From Eulemur rufifrons (lineage: Eukaryota; Chordata; Mammalia; Primates; Lemuridae), in NCBI RefSeq assembly GCF_041146395.1, contig NC_090997.1, positions 38,729,501-38,793,500 on the forward strand: a stretch of DNA of 64,000 bases. The letters run 5' to 3'. Shown here in pieces: positions 1 to 14,035 of this stretch. The notes under the pieces were generated by a model. That model made no database searches. It worked only from the letters and a program-made list of their open reading frames with translations, and was not told the origin of the DNA. Each line of letters begins with the position of its first letter. Positions within the stretch are counted from its first letter, which is position 1. A program made the position numbers and the translations under genes.

Positions 1-711
1 TAATATTTTATGCCCACTAGGTTTGGCAGAGCAAAGCCTTTTCTGGGTATGAATATAATTTTACATGGCTCACAGTTCAAAAACCACGTTTCCTGTGGAA
101 CAAGCCAAAGGATGGCAGCAGCTTTTCTGTAGTCTTTTCACTGCAGCCTCTCTTGAGCGTCCCCGACTGGCTGCAGGACGGGCCCCACTTCACGATCTGT
201 GGGGCCCCAGGTGCCTCTACCCCAGAGCTGGGGCCTGCTGCACTCTGCATTCTACCCTTCGCACTGCTAATTCACCAAGCTAATTAGGCTGGTTAAGGGT
301 CTGTCAAGGCAGAAATCTGCTGGAGTTCAGTCTCATTCATTTCTTTCAGAGGAACTTGCAAGGAAGCTCCTGTCAGCTTTTGGAACGGGAACAGAATCTC
401 AAAGGCCTGGCATGAGAAACAGCTGAAGGCGCCAACCTTCCAGGCCAAAGATTCTAGTCACAAAGAGTCCCAATTCAACTTTTTCCCTTGAGGCAAACTT
501 CAAAGTATGCAGGAATCAAAAACTCATATAACGAAAATAAACCAAGGAATAACACGCTTAGCTAAGACTCGCTAGAAACACATTTCTCCCAGTGTACCTC
601 GGTTCTCTCTGCCTCCAGAATGGCCTCATGGTACTTAATTACTTGTAAGGAGGACAGAGCAGGTTTTCTGATGGTCACTTACTTTACTCCACTCGTGCTA
701 GTTTTATTAAA

Positions 712-842
712 CAGAATTATATGCCTTACTACGTGCCAGGCACTGTTCTAAGCACTTTAAAAATGTTAACTCATTTAATCCTCATAACAACCCTGTGAGA
801 TAGGGACTTTTATTGTTCTTATTTTATAGATGTGGAAACATG
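712..842 (-). repeat. MIR relic
   Basis: Plus-strand tacgtgccaggcactgttct, then aactcatttaatcctcataa and ttatagatgtggaaaca, is the complement of the MIR 3' half. Confidence 0.8.
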
Positions 843-2096
843 TAAACACTGTTTCCTGTTTTCCTTTGCTGGTTTTTTTTTCTTCTTTGGTTTTGTTTTT
901 TTCCTTACATAAGGTTTTAAGACAGTGCATAACCATGTTTCAGAACAATTTTTTAAATGATTGAAAACAAATCATAGAACGACTAGAGATTAGAGCAAAA
1001 CGTAAAAATCTCAAAACACAATGTTTGGAGTTTTGGGTTTTTGTTTTAGGTGGAATATGAGCTACTTAAGGAATTCCATGGAAGGGCATAAACTAAAACT
1101 TCTTAGAGATTCGTTTGACCATCAGGCTCCATTTTGCAGAATAAAACAACACCAGAAGAGGTTTTAATCTCTTGAATTTCTCTTGTTTTTATGTGCTCTT
1201 GGCATTGCCTAACTTTTTTCCCCACTAGTGAACCTCCAGGCTTTTGGGGGGTGGCAAGAGAAGAATAGCATCCTTACAACCTGTATGAGGGTATTGTTCA
1301 CACACCAATGCACATATTCAAAAAGCAAATGTCCAACCTCAGTGACTATTGCAGTGGGTCATTCACACTTTTTGCTTGCACCTATATAGTACCATTTATC
1401 TGCAAGCTTTTGTGATGGTTTGATTTAATGCATATTCAGCTAGTTGGTTTAACAAATTATCAAAATGCTTGCAAAGTCTTGAAACTTGTGGTTTATTAAA
1501 ATAAGAACTTTCCTACTGGAGCATTTTGAATTTCAAAACAGAAAAGTAGATATTAGATAGATCTTTCCTCATATAATTTCTTTAGGGTATTGAAATTTTT
1601 ACCACCCCTATTTTGGAATTCTGAAGCACATGCCATTTAGATTTGGATTATTGTCAACTATCAATTAGTGGGGAGAGATGTGGGACTACTCTCTCCTTTA
1701 AAGCATTTTTCCATGCCACTGAAATTTTATAGCAAGCTTACTATTAACCGGAATGGTCAGAGAATGTGGAGGTCTGGTTACTTCGATAAGGGAAGACTTA
1801 ATGAGAAAGCCCATTCTGTTAGAACTCTTGGACTTCTTTATAAAATTAATTAGTCCACTTAACAACCTTAGAAAACACAGCGTGTAGTACTAAACATCAC
1901 TGAATCTTTCTTTCAGAGAACAAGGTATTGCTATGCTTCAGGGTCCTCATTTAGAAAGTCCATTATTATCACACAGAGCTGTAGTTAGAGAACAGAGGGG
2001 ACAGGATTCGACTTACATTGCTCCCTGGACCTACCTACTCTGGAATTCTTTCTGCTTATATCTCTGATATAAGTTTGTTTCCTAATCAACAAGATG
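843..2096. other. Intergenic, nothing recognised
   Basis: AT-rich unique-looking sequence between two MIR relics. Its short ORFs have no known resemblance. Confidence 0.5.
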
Positions 2097-2312
2097 CACA
2101 GGCTCTGGAGCAGCCTTCCAGGATTTAAATTCTAGTTCCACCACTTACTCGCTGTGTGATGTTGGACAAGTTAGTTTGCTGTTCCTGAGTTTCCTCATCT
2201 GTAAAATAGGCAAAATGGTAGGACCTGTCGCAACACCTTAATACTCATGAGTATTGAATATTCATACAACAGCACTAAGGAGAATGCCTGTGCCTGGAAT
2301 TAGCCAAACTTC
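2097..2312 (+). repeat. MIR relic
   Basis: Follows the MIR consensus from caggctctggagcag through ccaccacttactcgctgtgt, gagtttcctcatctgtaaaa and agaatgcctgtgcctgg. Confidence 0.8.
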
Positions 2313-2329
2313 AAAGTCTAAGGGCACAG

Positions 2330-2960
2330 TTTCCAAGACAGTCCTCACTTCTGACACAAACTGCGAAGTTTAGGGGGTTTCCAAAACCAGCCCCAGTTTT
2401 GCTAATTCACTGGAAGGACTCACAGAACTTACTGAAAGCCATTACACTCATGATTCCAGTTTATTACAGGGAAATGATACAAATCAAAACCAGCCAAAGG
2501 GAACAGACACATAGGACCAAATCTAGGAGGGTTCCAAATGCACAGCTTCCATTGTTCACAAGATGTTCTACTCTCCTGGTATCAATGTGTGACAATAGCA
2601 TGGAACACTGCCAACCGGGATGCTCACCTGAGCTTCAGTGTCCAGAGTTTTTACTGGGCCTTCATTACATAGCCATGATTGATCGATTGATTGCTCATGT
2701 GGGATGAACTCAATCTCCAGTCTCTCTCCTCACCCTCCATGATCAAGCTGGCACCATATGACCCAAGGGGCCACTGTGAGTAACCTTATTAACACAAACT
2801 ATAAGGAGTAGTCTAGGGGCCCACTGCAAATGACAAAGACACTCCTCTCACTTAGGAAATTCCATGGGTATAAAAGTTACCTCCCAGAAGCTGGGGACAA
2901 AGATCAGACCTCTCTTTTGGTCAGGCCAAATTCTTTGTTATGCTGCCTGGAACAAAGTAA
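2330..2960 (-). mobile_element. Probable ERV1-type LTR relic, minus strand
   Basis: Read on the minus strand, 2670-2590 resembles the R/U5 part of an ERV1 LTR (aaaactctggacactgaagc followed by a glycine/leucine-like gagcatcccggttgg). The plus-strand part near 2410 (ggaaggactcacagaactta) is a phrase I recall from such LTRs. Ends and family are not resolved. Confidence 0.45.
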
Positions 2961-3381
2961 GCACTCTCCTAGTGTTTATGATTATCCCCTTATTGTCCTC
3001 TTTCTCCTGTAAGAGGAACCAGGAAAAATATGTTTTCATACTTCTCCTCCAACTTTTATTATGAAAATGTATGAACATGCAGAAAAGAATAATGTAAGAA
3101 GCACCTGTCTACCCACCATTAGATCCAACAATTAATATTTTGCCATATTTATTTTAACTATCTAGATATACATGTGTTTACATATGTGTGCATGTATAAC
3201 ATATATAATATTTTCACTGAATTATTTGAAAATAAATTGCAGCTATTACAACCATTCATCCAGAGAAACTTCAGTGTGCATTTCTCAAGAATAACTATAA
3301 TACCACTATCATAACCTAGAAAGCTAACTAATTCTCTCATATGCAATATCCAGACAATATTCTAGTTAAAGAGTAAATATG

Positions 3382-3745
<364 letters not shown>

Positions 3746-4779
3746 AAAGAGTAAATATGAGTTGATTGAGGGATCCGGTTAGTTGCTCAACTCCTTTTCC
3801 CCAGATACCATGCTCATCCTGTCCCCCCTATGGAAGAATCTAGAGTGGCTTCATGTTTCTTGCTGAATCAAGTCTAAACACTGATAACCACCATTCACAG
3901 CTTTCTGTGTTAATGTGGATCTCATATACCTAGCCACATTCCCACATATATTTACACAGTGTTTCCTGAGTGCTTACTGTGTGCCAGGCATGGTGCTGAG
4001 TGCTTTGTTTTCACAGTCTCAGTTCCCATTGCTTCACACCATCAACCCTCCACTCAATCATGGTGTCTTCCTGTCTTTTGTACGAACTGTGCACACTGAC
4101 CATTGGGAGGAGTTATGCTGTCACCTTGGCCTTTAGAAGTTCTTCGGTGTGGTAGTCTTCACATTGTGTCCTGTGGATTAAACTGATAAGCCTAGTAGCC
4201 ACCTAAAAGGTCAGGTGATGGCCAAGAGTGTGGGTCATAGAGTCCCTGAAGGTCTCCTACCACCACCAAGGAAGAATTACTTGTATTACTGGTATTCTAT
4301 TGCTTTAAAAAATGGTCTTACAAGGTCATTAATCAAATTCAATTCAATCATTTTACTGAAGAAATGGAAGCATGAAATAGTGAATTGATTTGCTCAAATA
4401 GCCAAAACTTGGTTTGGGAGAAGAACCTACTCCAGGAATATCTGATTCCTCACACTTCCCTCCAGGCTTTGGAAAGGTCGTCTGAACAACTACTCACATT
4501 CCTCTCTGATCCACTTGCTCCTCCTTAAAAGACTGGGAAGGGAGCATCTACACTTTCTCCACCATTCAATTTCCCCACAGCTGCTCAAGACGGTTCCCTT
4601 CTCTGGTCTCTTACAGCCTTTTTTAGTCTGAACTACACATATTCAACACTTAATTTTGTCCCCTGGAAAATATTTTCTCCTTTTTTATGTGTTTTAGTTT
4701 TGCCTCCCTGACTCAAGATTAATAGTATTCTGAAAGTCAGGTGAACAATTTGAACTTTTCATTTAGGCCACCAAAATAT

Positions 4780-4912
4780 TTCAATAAACATTCACTGAAC
4801 AATTACTGTGTATCAAGCACCCAGTTAGGGACTTTGGAGAATATAAGGATGAATAAGTTCCTGCTTCCAGAGGCTCAGATTCTACTTGTGGAAATAGACA
4901 AGGCAACAATGT
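4780..4912 (-). repeat. L2 3' end relic
   Basis: Plus-strand acattcactgaacaattact and agaggctcagattctacttg is the complement of the L2 3' end. Confidence 0.7.
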
Positions 4913-5974
4913 TCTGCAGTATGAATGAAATAAGTACAAAATATAGGTCAAGAAAGGTGCTGTGAGAATGCAAGAGAAAAAGCAACTCATTGTGGCAGAA
5001 ATGATGAATAAAATTTCCATTTGTTTCTATCCACCATGGGGCACACTGTAGACAAGGGCTATTGATTAACAGAGGGTCTTATTCCATCTCAGTTTTGATG
5101 AATTAGTATTCAACTTTGCTGTAAAAAAAAATCCAGAGGTAGACATGGCCAAAGTCCTGTCTTGCCTCGTAAGAACAAAGCCAAAAATTACATCTCTTCT
5201 TGTGGTTGTGATTACTCTTAGCACAAGGCTCAGAACACAGTAGCTGCTTAACAGTTGCTTGTTAAATGCAGCCCATGGTGCTTTGTACATACTGAGTAAA
5301 CCAATTTTTAAGACTAGGATTCATTATTGGTTTCTCACATTGAATTCCATCAGAGTGAAAGCATATTTTTGAACCGCCTTATTCTGAATTAGATCCTACC
5401 ATTTGAAGATTTCAAATTTCTCGAGGAAAAAAAAAATTTTTTTTTTTTAATTCAAAGAAAACTCAGCTCTAAGAATAAAACTATGTCAAATAATCACTAA
5501 GGTCAATGCCAGTTCTGATTCTCAGGCCACCTTCCTCTCATCCTTCATTCTCCCAAAACTCTATTTTACCTGTCAAGGCATTCAAATTTCATAGGTAATT
5601 TGTGTGACAGACGGGGGTCTTCTAGTCCAAAAAGACATCATTGCAAGAGCTACAAGAAGTACTCAAGAGTAATTATTTCTTGGAAGTACAACTAAACATT
5701 AATTATGCCAAACCCAAATTGCCATTTTTGGCAGGCACTCCATGGCAATCAGATGAATAATACTTTTAAAATGTTATTCAGTACGTTAACTTGTTTAGTT
5801 TCTTGTGGGTTTGTTTATGGCTAACATCTGTTAGGATTATTGAGATATAGTCCTCAAAATGAAATCCATTAGAGGAACTACATCAAAGGTTTACCATGGA
5901 AGAGGTTAGAATTCGGTAATGGCTCTTCTAAATGTACATTTATTTGTGTTACTATGTAATTAATGTTGGCTTGC

Positions 5975-6095
5975 CCCACTAGACTCTAAGCACCATAAGA
6001 GTGGGGAAATTGACCTCACTACTGTACCCCTAGTGCCTTGTGAAATGCCTAGTATTTGATGTTCAATATATTATTGATGAATGAATGGATGAACC
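5975..6095 (+). repeat. L2 3' end relic
   Basis: ccactagactctaagcacca, then tgtacccctagtgccttg and tattgatgaatgaatgg, in L2 order. Confidence 0.75.
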
Positions 6096-6907
6096 TGGCA
6101 GATAGACTATGGGGCAATTCTGAAGTATTGTCTGCTTGGTAAAACATTCGTTAGAGATCAGGATGAACTCACAGAAGATACACTAATCAAATTTGCAGAG
6201 GGGGAGAAACTGGGAAAAGTGTAGATTGAGCAATATGGAATTGCTGTTTTTGCAAGTCCAAATGAGAAGAGAAGATAGGCATTTCATATGTTTCAACCTA
6301 ATGTGATTGTTTTGAAAATTTCTGCTCCCATTTCTCAATCATCCAATCTTATAAGATTCATATAAATGTATCATACTTTTCAAAGAGATCTATGTCCTAT
6401 AACCATAATTTATGAGTATGAGAGAAAGAGGTGTTTCAGATGGGATGTGATATATATCTTCAGATATCTGAGGAGCTACTGGAGGAAGAATCCAATTAGT
6501 TTCTATGTCCCTGATCCTAGTTAAACTGGAATCAATAATTGGAAGCTGCAAGGAGACAGTACTTGCCTCAACAATAAAAAAAGTACTTTGTAACTTTCAG
6601 AGTTGTTGGGGTGATAACTTCTCCAAAACTGGATGTATTCAATGTCTGAGAAACTCTTTGCTTGGTCCTATTGCAAAGTGGACTCTACGCCAAATCAGAG
6701 AGAAACTGGATGACCTCAGGGATTCTTCCCATCCGCAGAGTTTATGACTTGGCTTCAAGGAATTCAGTGAGACCCGTTAACCTAGGTCAAGGTGTATTTA
6801 TCTCTAAAGATATATTTCCTGTTCAATTGTTAAGTACTTTATGATCTAGAAAAAAAGGTATTACAGATCATGGTATAATTTTTTCTAGAAAAGTGAAGTT
6901 GGGTCTA

Positions 6908-7311
<404 letters not shown>

Positions 7312-7554
7312 AATAATACCACAATCAACAGAAAGATGTTCTTAAAGTTATGGTATCAGTATTTCAAAAGGCTTTAGCAAAATTAGACTAACTGAGATAA
7401 AGATGACTTAATTTTTGCATTAATTCCAAGGAATACTTGCCAGAATTCTGGTTCATGTGTTTGGATGACACTGTCCAACTAGCTTAACTTGGAGATGGAT
7501 ATAGTGATGGTAACAACCCTGAGTTTGGTTCATTCCTGTCCATTGAATATGATG

Positions 7555-7660
7555 TGCAGTTCAGCAAGTATTTACTGAGTCTCTACTATGTGTCAGGCCC
7601 TATAGGCACAAGGGAGAATGAAAAAAAAAAAAATGCTACCTGCCCCCAAGGAGCTAATGT
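7555..7660 (-). repeat. L2 3' end relic
   Basis: Plus-strand cagcaagtatttactgagtc and ctactatgtgtcaggccct, then ccccaaggagctaatgtctc. An A run at 7621-7633 has grown inside it. Confidence 0.75.
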
Positions 7661-7755
7661 CTCATCTGCTCCACATTTTGATTAATAATATTAATGTCAT
7701 TGAAACTGCAAGGGGGTTTTGGCTTAGGTCCAGCTACTTGCCACACAAAGGGCCA

Positions 7756-9364
7756 ACTATTGAGATGACCTAAAGTGATCTACAGGTTCAATGCAATTCC
7801 TATTAAAATATCAGCATTATTTTTCACAGATCTAGAAAAAATAATTCTATGCTTTGTATAGAACCAGAGAAGACCCCGTATAGCTAAAGCAACCTTAAGC
7901 AAAAAGAATAAATTGGGCGGTATCAATTTACCAGACTTCAAGCTATACTACCAGGCTATAGTAACCAAAACATCATGGTACTGGCACAAGAACAGAGACA
8001 TAGACCAATGGAACAGGACTGAGAACTCAGACATAAAATCATCCTCATATAGCCATCTGATCTTTGACAAAGCAGTCAAAAACATACGCTGGGGAAAACA
8101 ATCCCTATTCAATAAATGGTGCTGGGAAAATTGGATAGCCACATGTAGAAGACAGAAATAGGATCCACACCTCTCATCTCTCACAAAAATCAACTCATGA
8201 TGGATAACAGACTTAAACCTAAGGCATGAAACCATAAGAATTCTAGAAGAAAATATTGGAAAAACTCTTATGGACACCGGCCTAGGGAAAAAATTTATGA
8301 AGAAGATCCCAAAAGCAATCACAGCAACAACAAAATAAACAAATGGGACATCATCAAATTAAAAAGCTTCTGCACAGCCAAAGAAATTATCACTACAGTG
8401 AATAGACAACCTACAGAATGGGAGAAAATATTTGCATGCTATACATCTGATAAAGGGCTGATAACTAGAATCTATATAGAACTCAGGAAAATCAGCAAGA
8501 AAAAAATGAAACAACACCATTAAAAAGTGGGCAAAGCACATGAACAGAAAAGTTTCAAAAGAAGATAGACTAATGGCTAAGAAACATATGAAAAAAATGC
8601 TTAATGTCTCTAATCACCAGAGAAATGAAAATCAAAACCACAGTGAGATATTACTTAACTCCAGTGAGAATGGCTTTTATCAAGAAGTCCCAAAACAACA
8701 AATTCTGGCATGGTTGCGGAGAGATAGGAACACTCATACACTGCTGGTGGAACTGCAAACTAGTACAACCTCTGTGGAAAGTAGTATGGAGATACCTCGA
8801 AGAACTAAAAGAACTACCATTTGATCCAGCAATCCCATTATTGGGCATCTACCCAAAGAAAAAAAAGACATTCTATAAAAAAGACATCTGCACTCGAATG
8901 TTTATAGCAGCACAATTCACAATTGCAAAGATGTGGAAACAACCCAAGTACCCATCAATATATGAGTGGATTAACAAAATGTGGTATATGTATACCATGG
9001 AGTATTACTCAGTGATTAAAAAAAAAAAGATGAAATGAACCTATTGTATTATCCTGGATGGAGCTGGAGGCCATTCTTCTAAGTGAAGTATCCCAAGAAT
9101 GGAAAAACAAGCACCACATGTACTCCCACCATTAAATTGGTACTAATTGATCAACACTAATGTGCACATATGGAAATAGCATTCATAGGGTGTTGCGCAG
9201 GTGGCAGTGGGGAGGAGGGGATGGGTAAATTCACACCTAAAGGATGCGGGGTATGTGCTGTCTGGAGGATGGGCATGCTTGTCAGGTGGTGCAAAGGCAA
9301 TTTATGTAACCAAAGCATTTGTACCCCTGTAATACTCTGAAATTAAAAAAAAAACAAAACATAT
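7756..9364 (+). mobile_element. L1, 5'-truncated, lemur-type 3' end
   Basis: Contains the 3' third of L1 ORF2 and the 3' UTR. Recognisable ORF2 text: [14 protein letters not shown] near 7913, then [10 protein letters not shown], and the C-terminal stretch with [25 protein letters not shown] and [11 protein letters not shown] up to about 9025. The frame is broken (stop at 8159-8161 and frame changes to 8604), so it is dead. The 3' end (ccaaagcatttgtacccctg) plus A tail is the lemur L1 form. Possible target duplication AAGGGCCA at 7748-7755 and 9365-9372. Confidence 0.92.
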
Positions 9365-9394
9365 AAGGGCCATTGAAATTTGTTTATAGAGCCA

Positions 9395-9580
9395 ATTACA
9401 TTAGTACTTCCTGAATACTTACTTTGTATCATTTAACATTTATAACACCCAATAAAGTAAGGACTATTTTTATTCCCATTTACAGATGGGAACACGAAAA
9501 CATAGAAGTAGCAAAGACAGGACTGAACCCAGATAGTTTGCAGAGTGCACAAGTTTAACCATTGCAGTATATTGCCTTCT
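9395..9580 (-). repeat. MIR relic
   Basis: Plus-strand tattcccatttacagatggg, aggactgaacccagatagtt and gtttaaccattgcagtatat is the complement of the MIR core and 5' end. Confidence 0.7.
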
Positions 9581-9744
9581 AAGAAAAGCACAATTCTTCC
9601 TTTTGCACTGTTCAAGGGAGACTCATGGACCTGCGTCTGACTGCCCATGACAAACATACGTGGTATATACTCATTAGAGCATGCCTGCAAAGCCCATTTG
9701 TGTCCATCTAATTCTAGTTCAATTGGCATCTGTGGAAAACCTAC

Positions 9745-9960
9745 TGTATTTTAGGCACTGCACTAGGTAATTTTACAGTAAGTATCTCATTCAATTCTAA
9801 TAGCTCCGTTAAAAAGGTAGTGTTATTTATTTTAGAGATGAGAAAATTGAGAAGTAGAACTTAAATGAGCTGTCTGGATTCACACAATTAGTAAGAAATA
9901 GTGCTGAGATTTAAACCCAGACCTCCTGATTCTAAGTTCTGTGCTTTCAGTAGCCTTATA
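9745..9960 (-). repeat. MIR relic
   Basis: Plus-strand tattttaggcactgcactag, then agagatgagaaaattgagaa and tttaaacccagacctcctga in reverse MIR order. Confidence 0.75.
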
Positions 9961-9989
9961 AATGTCATTTTTTTAAAAAAGAATACAAG

Positions 9990-10980
9990 TCAGTGGTTGT
10001 TAGTATATTTACAAAGTAGTGCAAACATCTCAACTATTTAATTCCAGAACATTTCTATCACCCCTAAAAGACACTCTGCACCCCTTAGCAGCAACGTTCC
10101 ATCTACCCTCCTCCAGCCCCTGGCAACTACTAATCTACTTTGTATCTATGTAGATTGCCTATTCTGGATATTTCATGTATGTGGCCTTTTATATTTGGCT
10201 TCTTTTACTTCATATATTGTTTCCAAGGTTCATCTGTAGAGTAGCATGTATCAATATTTCATCCTTTTTTATGGCTGGATAATATCCCATTGTATGGACA
10301 TATATTTTATTTACCTTCTCATCAGTTTATGGACATCTGAATTGCTTCTACTTTTTGGCTATTACGAATAATGCTGCTATGAACGTTCGTGTACAAGTTT
10401 TTGTGTGAACATATATTTTCAGTTCTCTTGGGTATGTACTCAGGAGTTGAATTGCTGGGTCACGTGGTAACTCTACTTTTAACTTTTTGAGGAGCTGCCA
10501 AACTGTTTTCCAAAGAGGCTGCCCATTTTATGTTCCTACCAGCAAAGAATGAAAGTTTAACTTTCTCCACATCCTCTCCAATACTTGCTATTTTACTTTT
10601 ATTATTATTATAGTCATCCTAGTGGGTATAAAGTAATATCTCATTATGGTTTTGAGTTGCTTTTCCCTAATTACTAATGATGTTAAATATCCTTTCATGT
10701 GCTCACTGGCTACTGGTGTATGTTTTCGGAGAAATGTCTATTAGAATCTTTGCCCATTTTTAAAGTGGTTTGTCTTTTTATTTTAAGAGTTCTTTATATA
10801 TTCTGGATTCTAGACCCTTGTCAGATATATGATTTGAAAATATTTTCCATCCTTTGGATTATCTTCACTTCCTTGAAGTTTTTCATTTTGATATCATCCA
10901 ACTTACCTATTTTTTATTTGGTTTCTTGTGCTTTTGATGTCATACCTAAGAAATCATTCCCTAATTCAAAGTCATGAAGA
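9990..10980 (-). mobile_element. L1 relic (older L1M type), minus strand
   Basis: The reverse complement of L1 ORF2 C-terminus and 3' UTR: plus-strand ggataatatcccattgtatgg and tgaattgctgggtcacgtgg are the complements of the YTMEYY and ILLGIY regions. No open frame survives. Confidence 0.85.
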
Positions 10981-10984
10981 TATA

Positions 10985-12160
10985 CATGTAAATATCATCT
11001 TAAAATTAGGCTTTCCAAGACTTTCTCTCTTCCCATGAGAGAGAGATGCATAATCACAAAGCTCCCTTTTTAGTTTTAAGTGAGCCTAAGTCTCTATTTG
11101 GTGTTGAAATATTGAGCTTATTTTTACTAGGGGATAAGAACATTAAAATAATTAAAGAATTTATAAATGTTTCTCTCAAATTAATTTATGTAAAGTGCTT
11201 ATTGCAGGACATTAAATAAATTGTGGGTTTTATCTTAGTCATTATAATCATTCTAAGAAATGTTAAGTCAATGCTCTGAATAAAATAATAAATAAAAAAT
11301 AATAATAAGTTTGGAATTCATGGTTAAGAGAAACATTCAAGGAAGAGACACATTAGCATGTGATAGCTAAGAGCTGAGATGGCGTCCTCAAGCCTGCTAC
11401 AGTTGGCAGCCTAACGGATAGCACTTGTACCTCCAGCCAAGAGTGAAGTCCCCTAAAATCTGGGACAGAAGGAAACCATTTCATACTTTGTTTTAAACTT
11501 CTTAGTTATGTAAATGTACATTCAAGATTTTATGGGATGGTTCACCTATTGTTAGATCACTATAGCTTTACTTTTGGTTCATTCTTTTCACAGAACTTAT
11601 AATTGGTGCTTCAAGGGCAACGTGACCCTTGAAGCCCACTCTTACTCCACCAGAATCCAGGGGGCAGCCTCCAGAGAGAATTTTAAGAGTGTAGACTACC
11701 ACTTAGGATTGTACCAGTAGTGCAACTCAACTACAGGGGACACCATTTGACTCAGTTATTGTAGATTCACAGGGTTTTATGATTTTTCAGTAGATTAGCA
11801 GGTAAGTGTCTTGAAGAAGAGGACCTTTTTCTAATGTGCATAATAAATTCGCCAAATTAGCAGTGGGGCAGTGGATGGATATTCCCACACCTTTCATGTG
11901 GTTGCAGGCAGTGTGTTAATCAGGTCTTCAAGTTCTAGGGGACCGATTTGGACTTCCTGGATTATTCTGGGTAGCTGTTAGCTCTGCAGTATTCATTCAC
12001 TTTGTCAATGTGGTCATGATAATACCCATATACTGTACTTAAATAGATACATACTAAGGGCCTACAGAAACCCTGATCTTTGTTTGTTTGAAATAAAGGT
12101 AATGGCATCAATGGTCACTATGAATAATAATGATTCAAAACACAGACTCTCCAGTAGAAA
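10985..12160. other. Intergenic, nothing recognised
   Basis: Between an antisense L1 and the U2 fragment. No repeat, exon or RNA signal could be supported. Confidence 0.5.
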
Positions 12161-12165
12161 AATAT

Positions 12166-12197
12166 ACTTGATCTTAGCCAAAAGGCTGAGAAGTAAT
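12166..12197 (-). pseudogene. U2 snRNA 5'-end fragment
   Basis: On the minus strand the 32 bases start ATTACTTCTCAGCCTTTTGG and continue CTAAGATCAAGT. U2 snRNA begins ATCGCTTCTCGGCCTTTTGGCTAAGATCAAGTGT, given here in two parts as recalled: ATCGCTTCTCGGCCTTTTGG and CTAAGATCAAGT. Only three substitutions separate them. The match stops before the branch-site pairing region, so it cannot function. Old L1 sequence begins next to it on the plus strand. Confidence 0.8.
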
Positions 12198-12860
12198 CTC
12201 AATAGAAAAATAGACAAAATGAGAATTCACAGAAGCAATTCAAATAACCATTAAACATAAGGAAAGCTCAGTTTTACTAGTAATAACATAAATTTAAAAC
12301 AGTGAGGCATACTTCTCATTTATTAGACTGACCAAAATAAGAGTGCTGGCCAAGGTGTGAAGAGATGGCATTTGTATACCATTGATGGGAGTGGAAACTG
12401 GTACAGCTTTTTGGCATTAGTCAAGCTGTCAAATGTACATTGCCTTTGATCCAGACATTCCCTTTCTGGGAAAGTGTTTAGTTGAGCAGAAATATGTAAG
12501 TAGGCAAAGTTTTGTGTACAAGCATGTTTACTGCAGTATCACTGGCAGCACTGTAATTGGAAATGATCCGAATCTTCAACTAGAGTTTACTGGCTGAGTA
12601 AATTCAAAATAGGATGTATAGTATGATTCTGTTTTTTAAAAATTATATGTGCATTTGTATGTGTGTATATTCACGTATACATACACACACACACACATAT
12701 ATATACACACCCACATAGAGATACATATAGTTAAAGAAAATGGTGTGCAGCAATTACCTCTGGGATGTAGGAATGGGGGAAAGATTTTGACTTTTTGCTT
12801 TATATATCATTGTAATGTCTGATTTTTTAAAAAAAATCACCTGTATCACTTTTGTAATTT
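12198..12860 (+). mobile_element. L1M-type 3' relic, plus strand
   Basis: Old LINE-1 3' sequence (gggagtggaaactggtacag, cctttgatccagacattccc) running into an AT-rich 3' UTR. A (CA)n/(TA)n microsatellite lies inside at about 12672-12712. Confidence 0.65.
12672..12712 (+). repeat. (CA)n/(TA)n microsatellite
   Basis: A run of alternating CA then TA then CA bases inside an L1 3' relic. Confidence 0.85.
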
Positions 12861-14035
12861 TTTAAAAAGCAAACCTATGGAGTTTATGGTCCATTTCTGG
12901 ATTGGAAACTTGCCAGTGATATACTGTGTACTAACTGCATGTTGAAAATATTTTTGTAAAGTGTTTATAGGATATGAGATATTTTTCTTTGAGATAAAAG
13001 TGGTTTTCAGGATATCCAAAACTCATAAATTAAGGTACATTTCATAATCAGAAGCCAAGGAAATTATGAATGATATTATTCTGCACATAATAGGGTTGAT
13101 ATCTATAGTCAACTAATGACAGACTTGGGACAATGACACAGGTTTAAGTTCTTAGCCCCAAAATATAAGCTGGAGGAGGGCTCTTGTTTTTGTTGATAAC
13201 CACAACATAAAAGCACCTAAGGCTTAGAGGAACAACAGCGTTTTTGCAGGAGTCCCTTGGCAGTGCAGGCACTACTCTCCATCTTAAGAGATTCAAATCT
13301 TCTTCATCTAAGCAGAATCCCCAGAATTCAGCTTTCCTGGGGTGCTCATGCAGTTACCAAACTTCTCAGAAATGTGAACAACAGAAAATTATGTATGTAA
13401 TATAACTCCTTTGTTCCTGGCACTGGTATGTCCTTTCATAGACATATGGACACCGTTTAAAATTCAAAAGATTCAAACCTAGATTTTCTCTTTCCAATAA
13501 GCCACATACTCTTCCACATTCCTATTTCTTAGCCTAGAAAGGAGCTCTTATAATACCTGTGCCAACTTCATTTTCAAATTGACACAAGGCTGAGATGTGG
13601 TCACGTTGGGTAAAGAGCTTGCAAAGCTTTTAAGTCATCAATTGAATGGGAAACTATTTTAATAACAAATGTGTTTTAGTATTATTTTGAAAATGGGAGA
13701 TTTTCAAAGATGAGCCCTAGTTTACTAGCTCTTGTTTAACAGAACTCTATCCTGTTTATAGGGGCTTTTAAAAAATGTGTTTTACAAAGTTTTATTATGT
13801 GGTAATCATTGCTGACCACTTCTGAGATAAAGTGAATTAGATGTAATTCTTCTACACTAGCAGCCGCAGATGATTTTATTTAAATAGTATCAATGTTAAA
13901 GTCCAGAAAATTAAGAAACAATCCCATTTGACCTATTAGAGATACCACCATGGCACAGACTACAGAAATTCTTTACATCTTCTGCAACAATAAAATGAAA
14001 CACTCCCTAAATTTAGTAAAGATACTAAGAGGCAG
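12861..14035. other. Intergenic, just past the HMGN3 3' end
   Basis: AT-rich, no recognised repeat. It contains a further minus-strand AATAAA (13880-13875) that could extend the HMGN3 3' UTR by about 180 bases. Confidence 0.5.

Noticed and set aside
8604..9038. 144-codon frame on the plus strand
   Set aside because: It is the dead C-terminus of L1 ORF2 and not a host gene. It is covered by the L1 entry.
12166..12197. Functional U2 snRNA gene
   Set aside because: Only the first 32 bases are present, with no Sm site, downstream stems or snRNA promoter.
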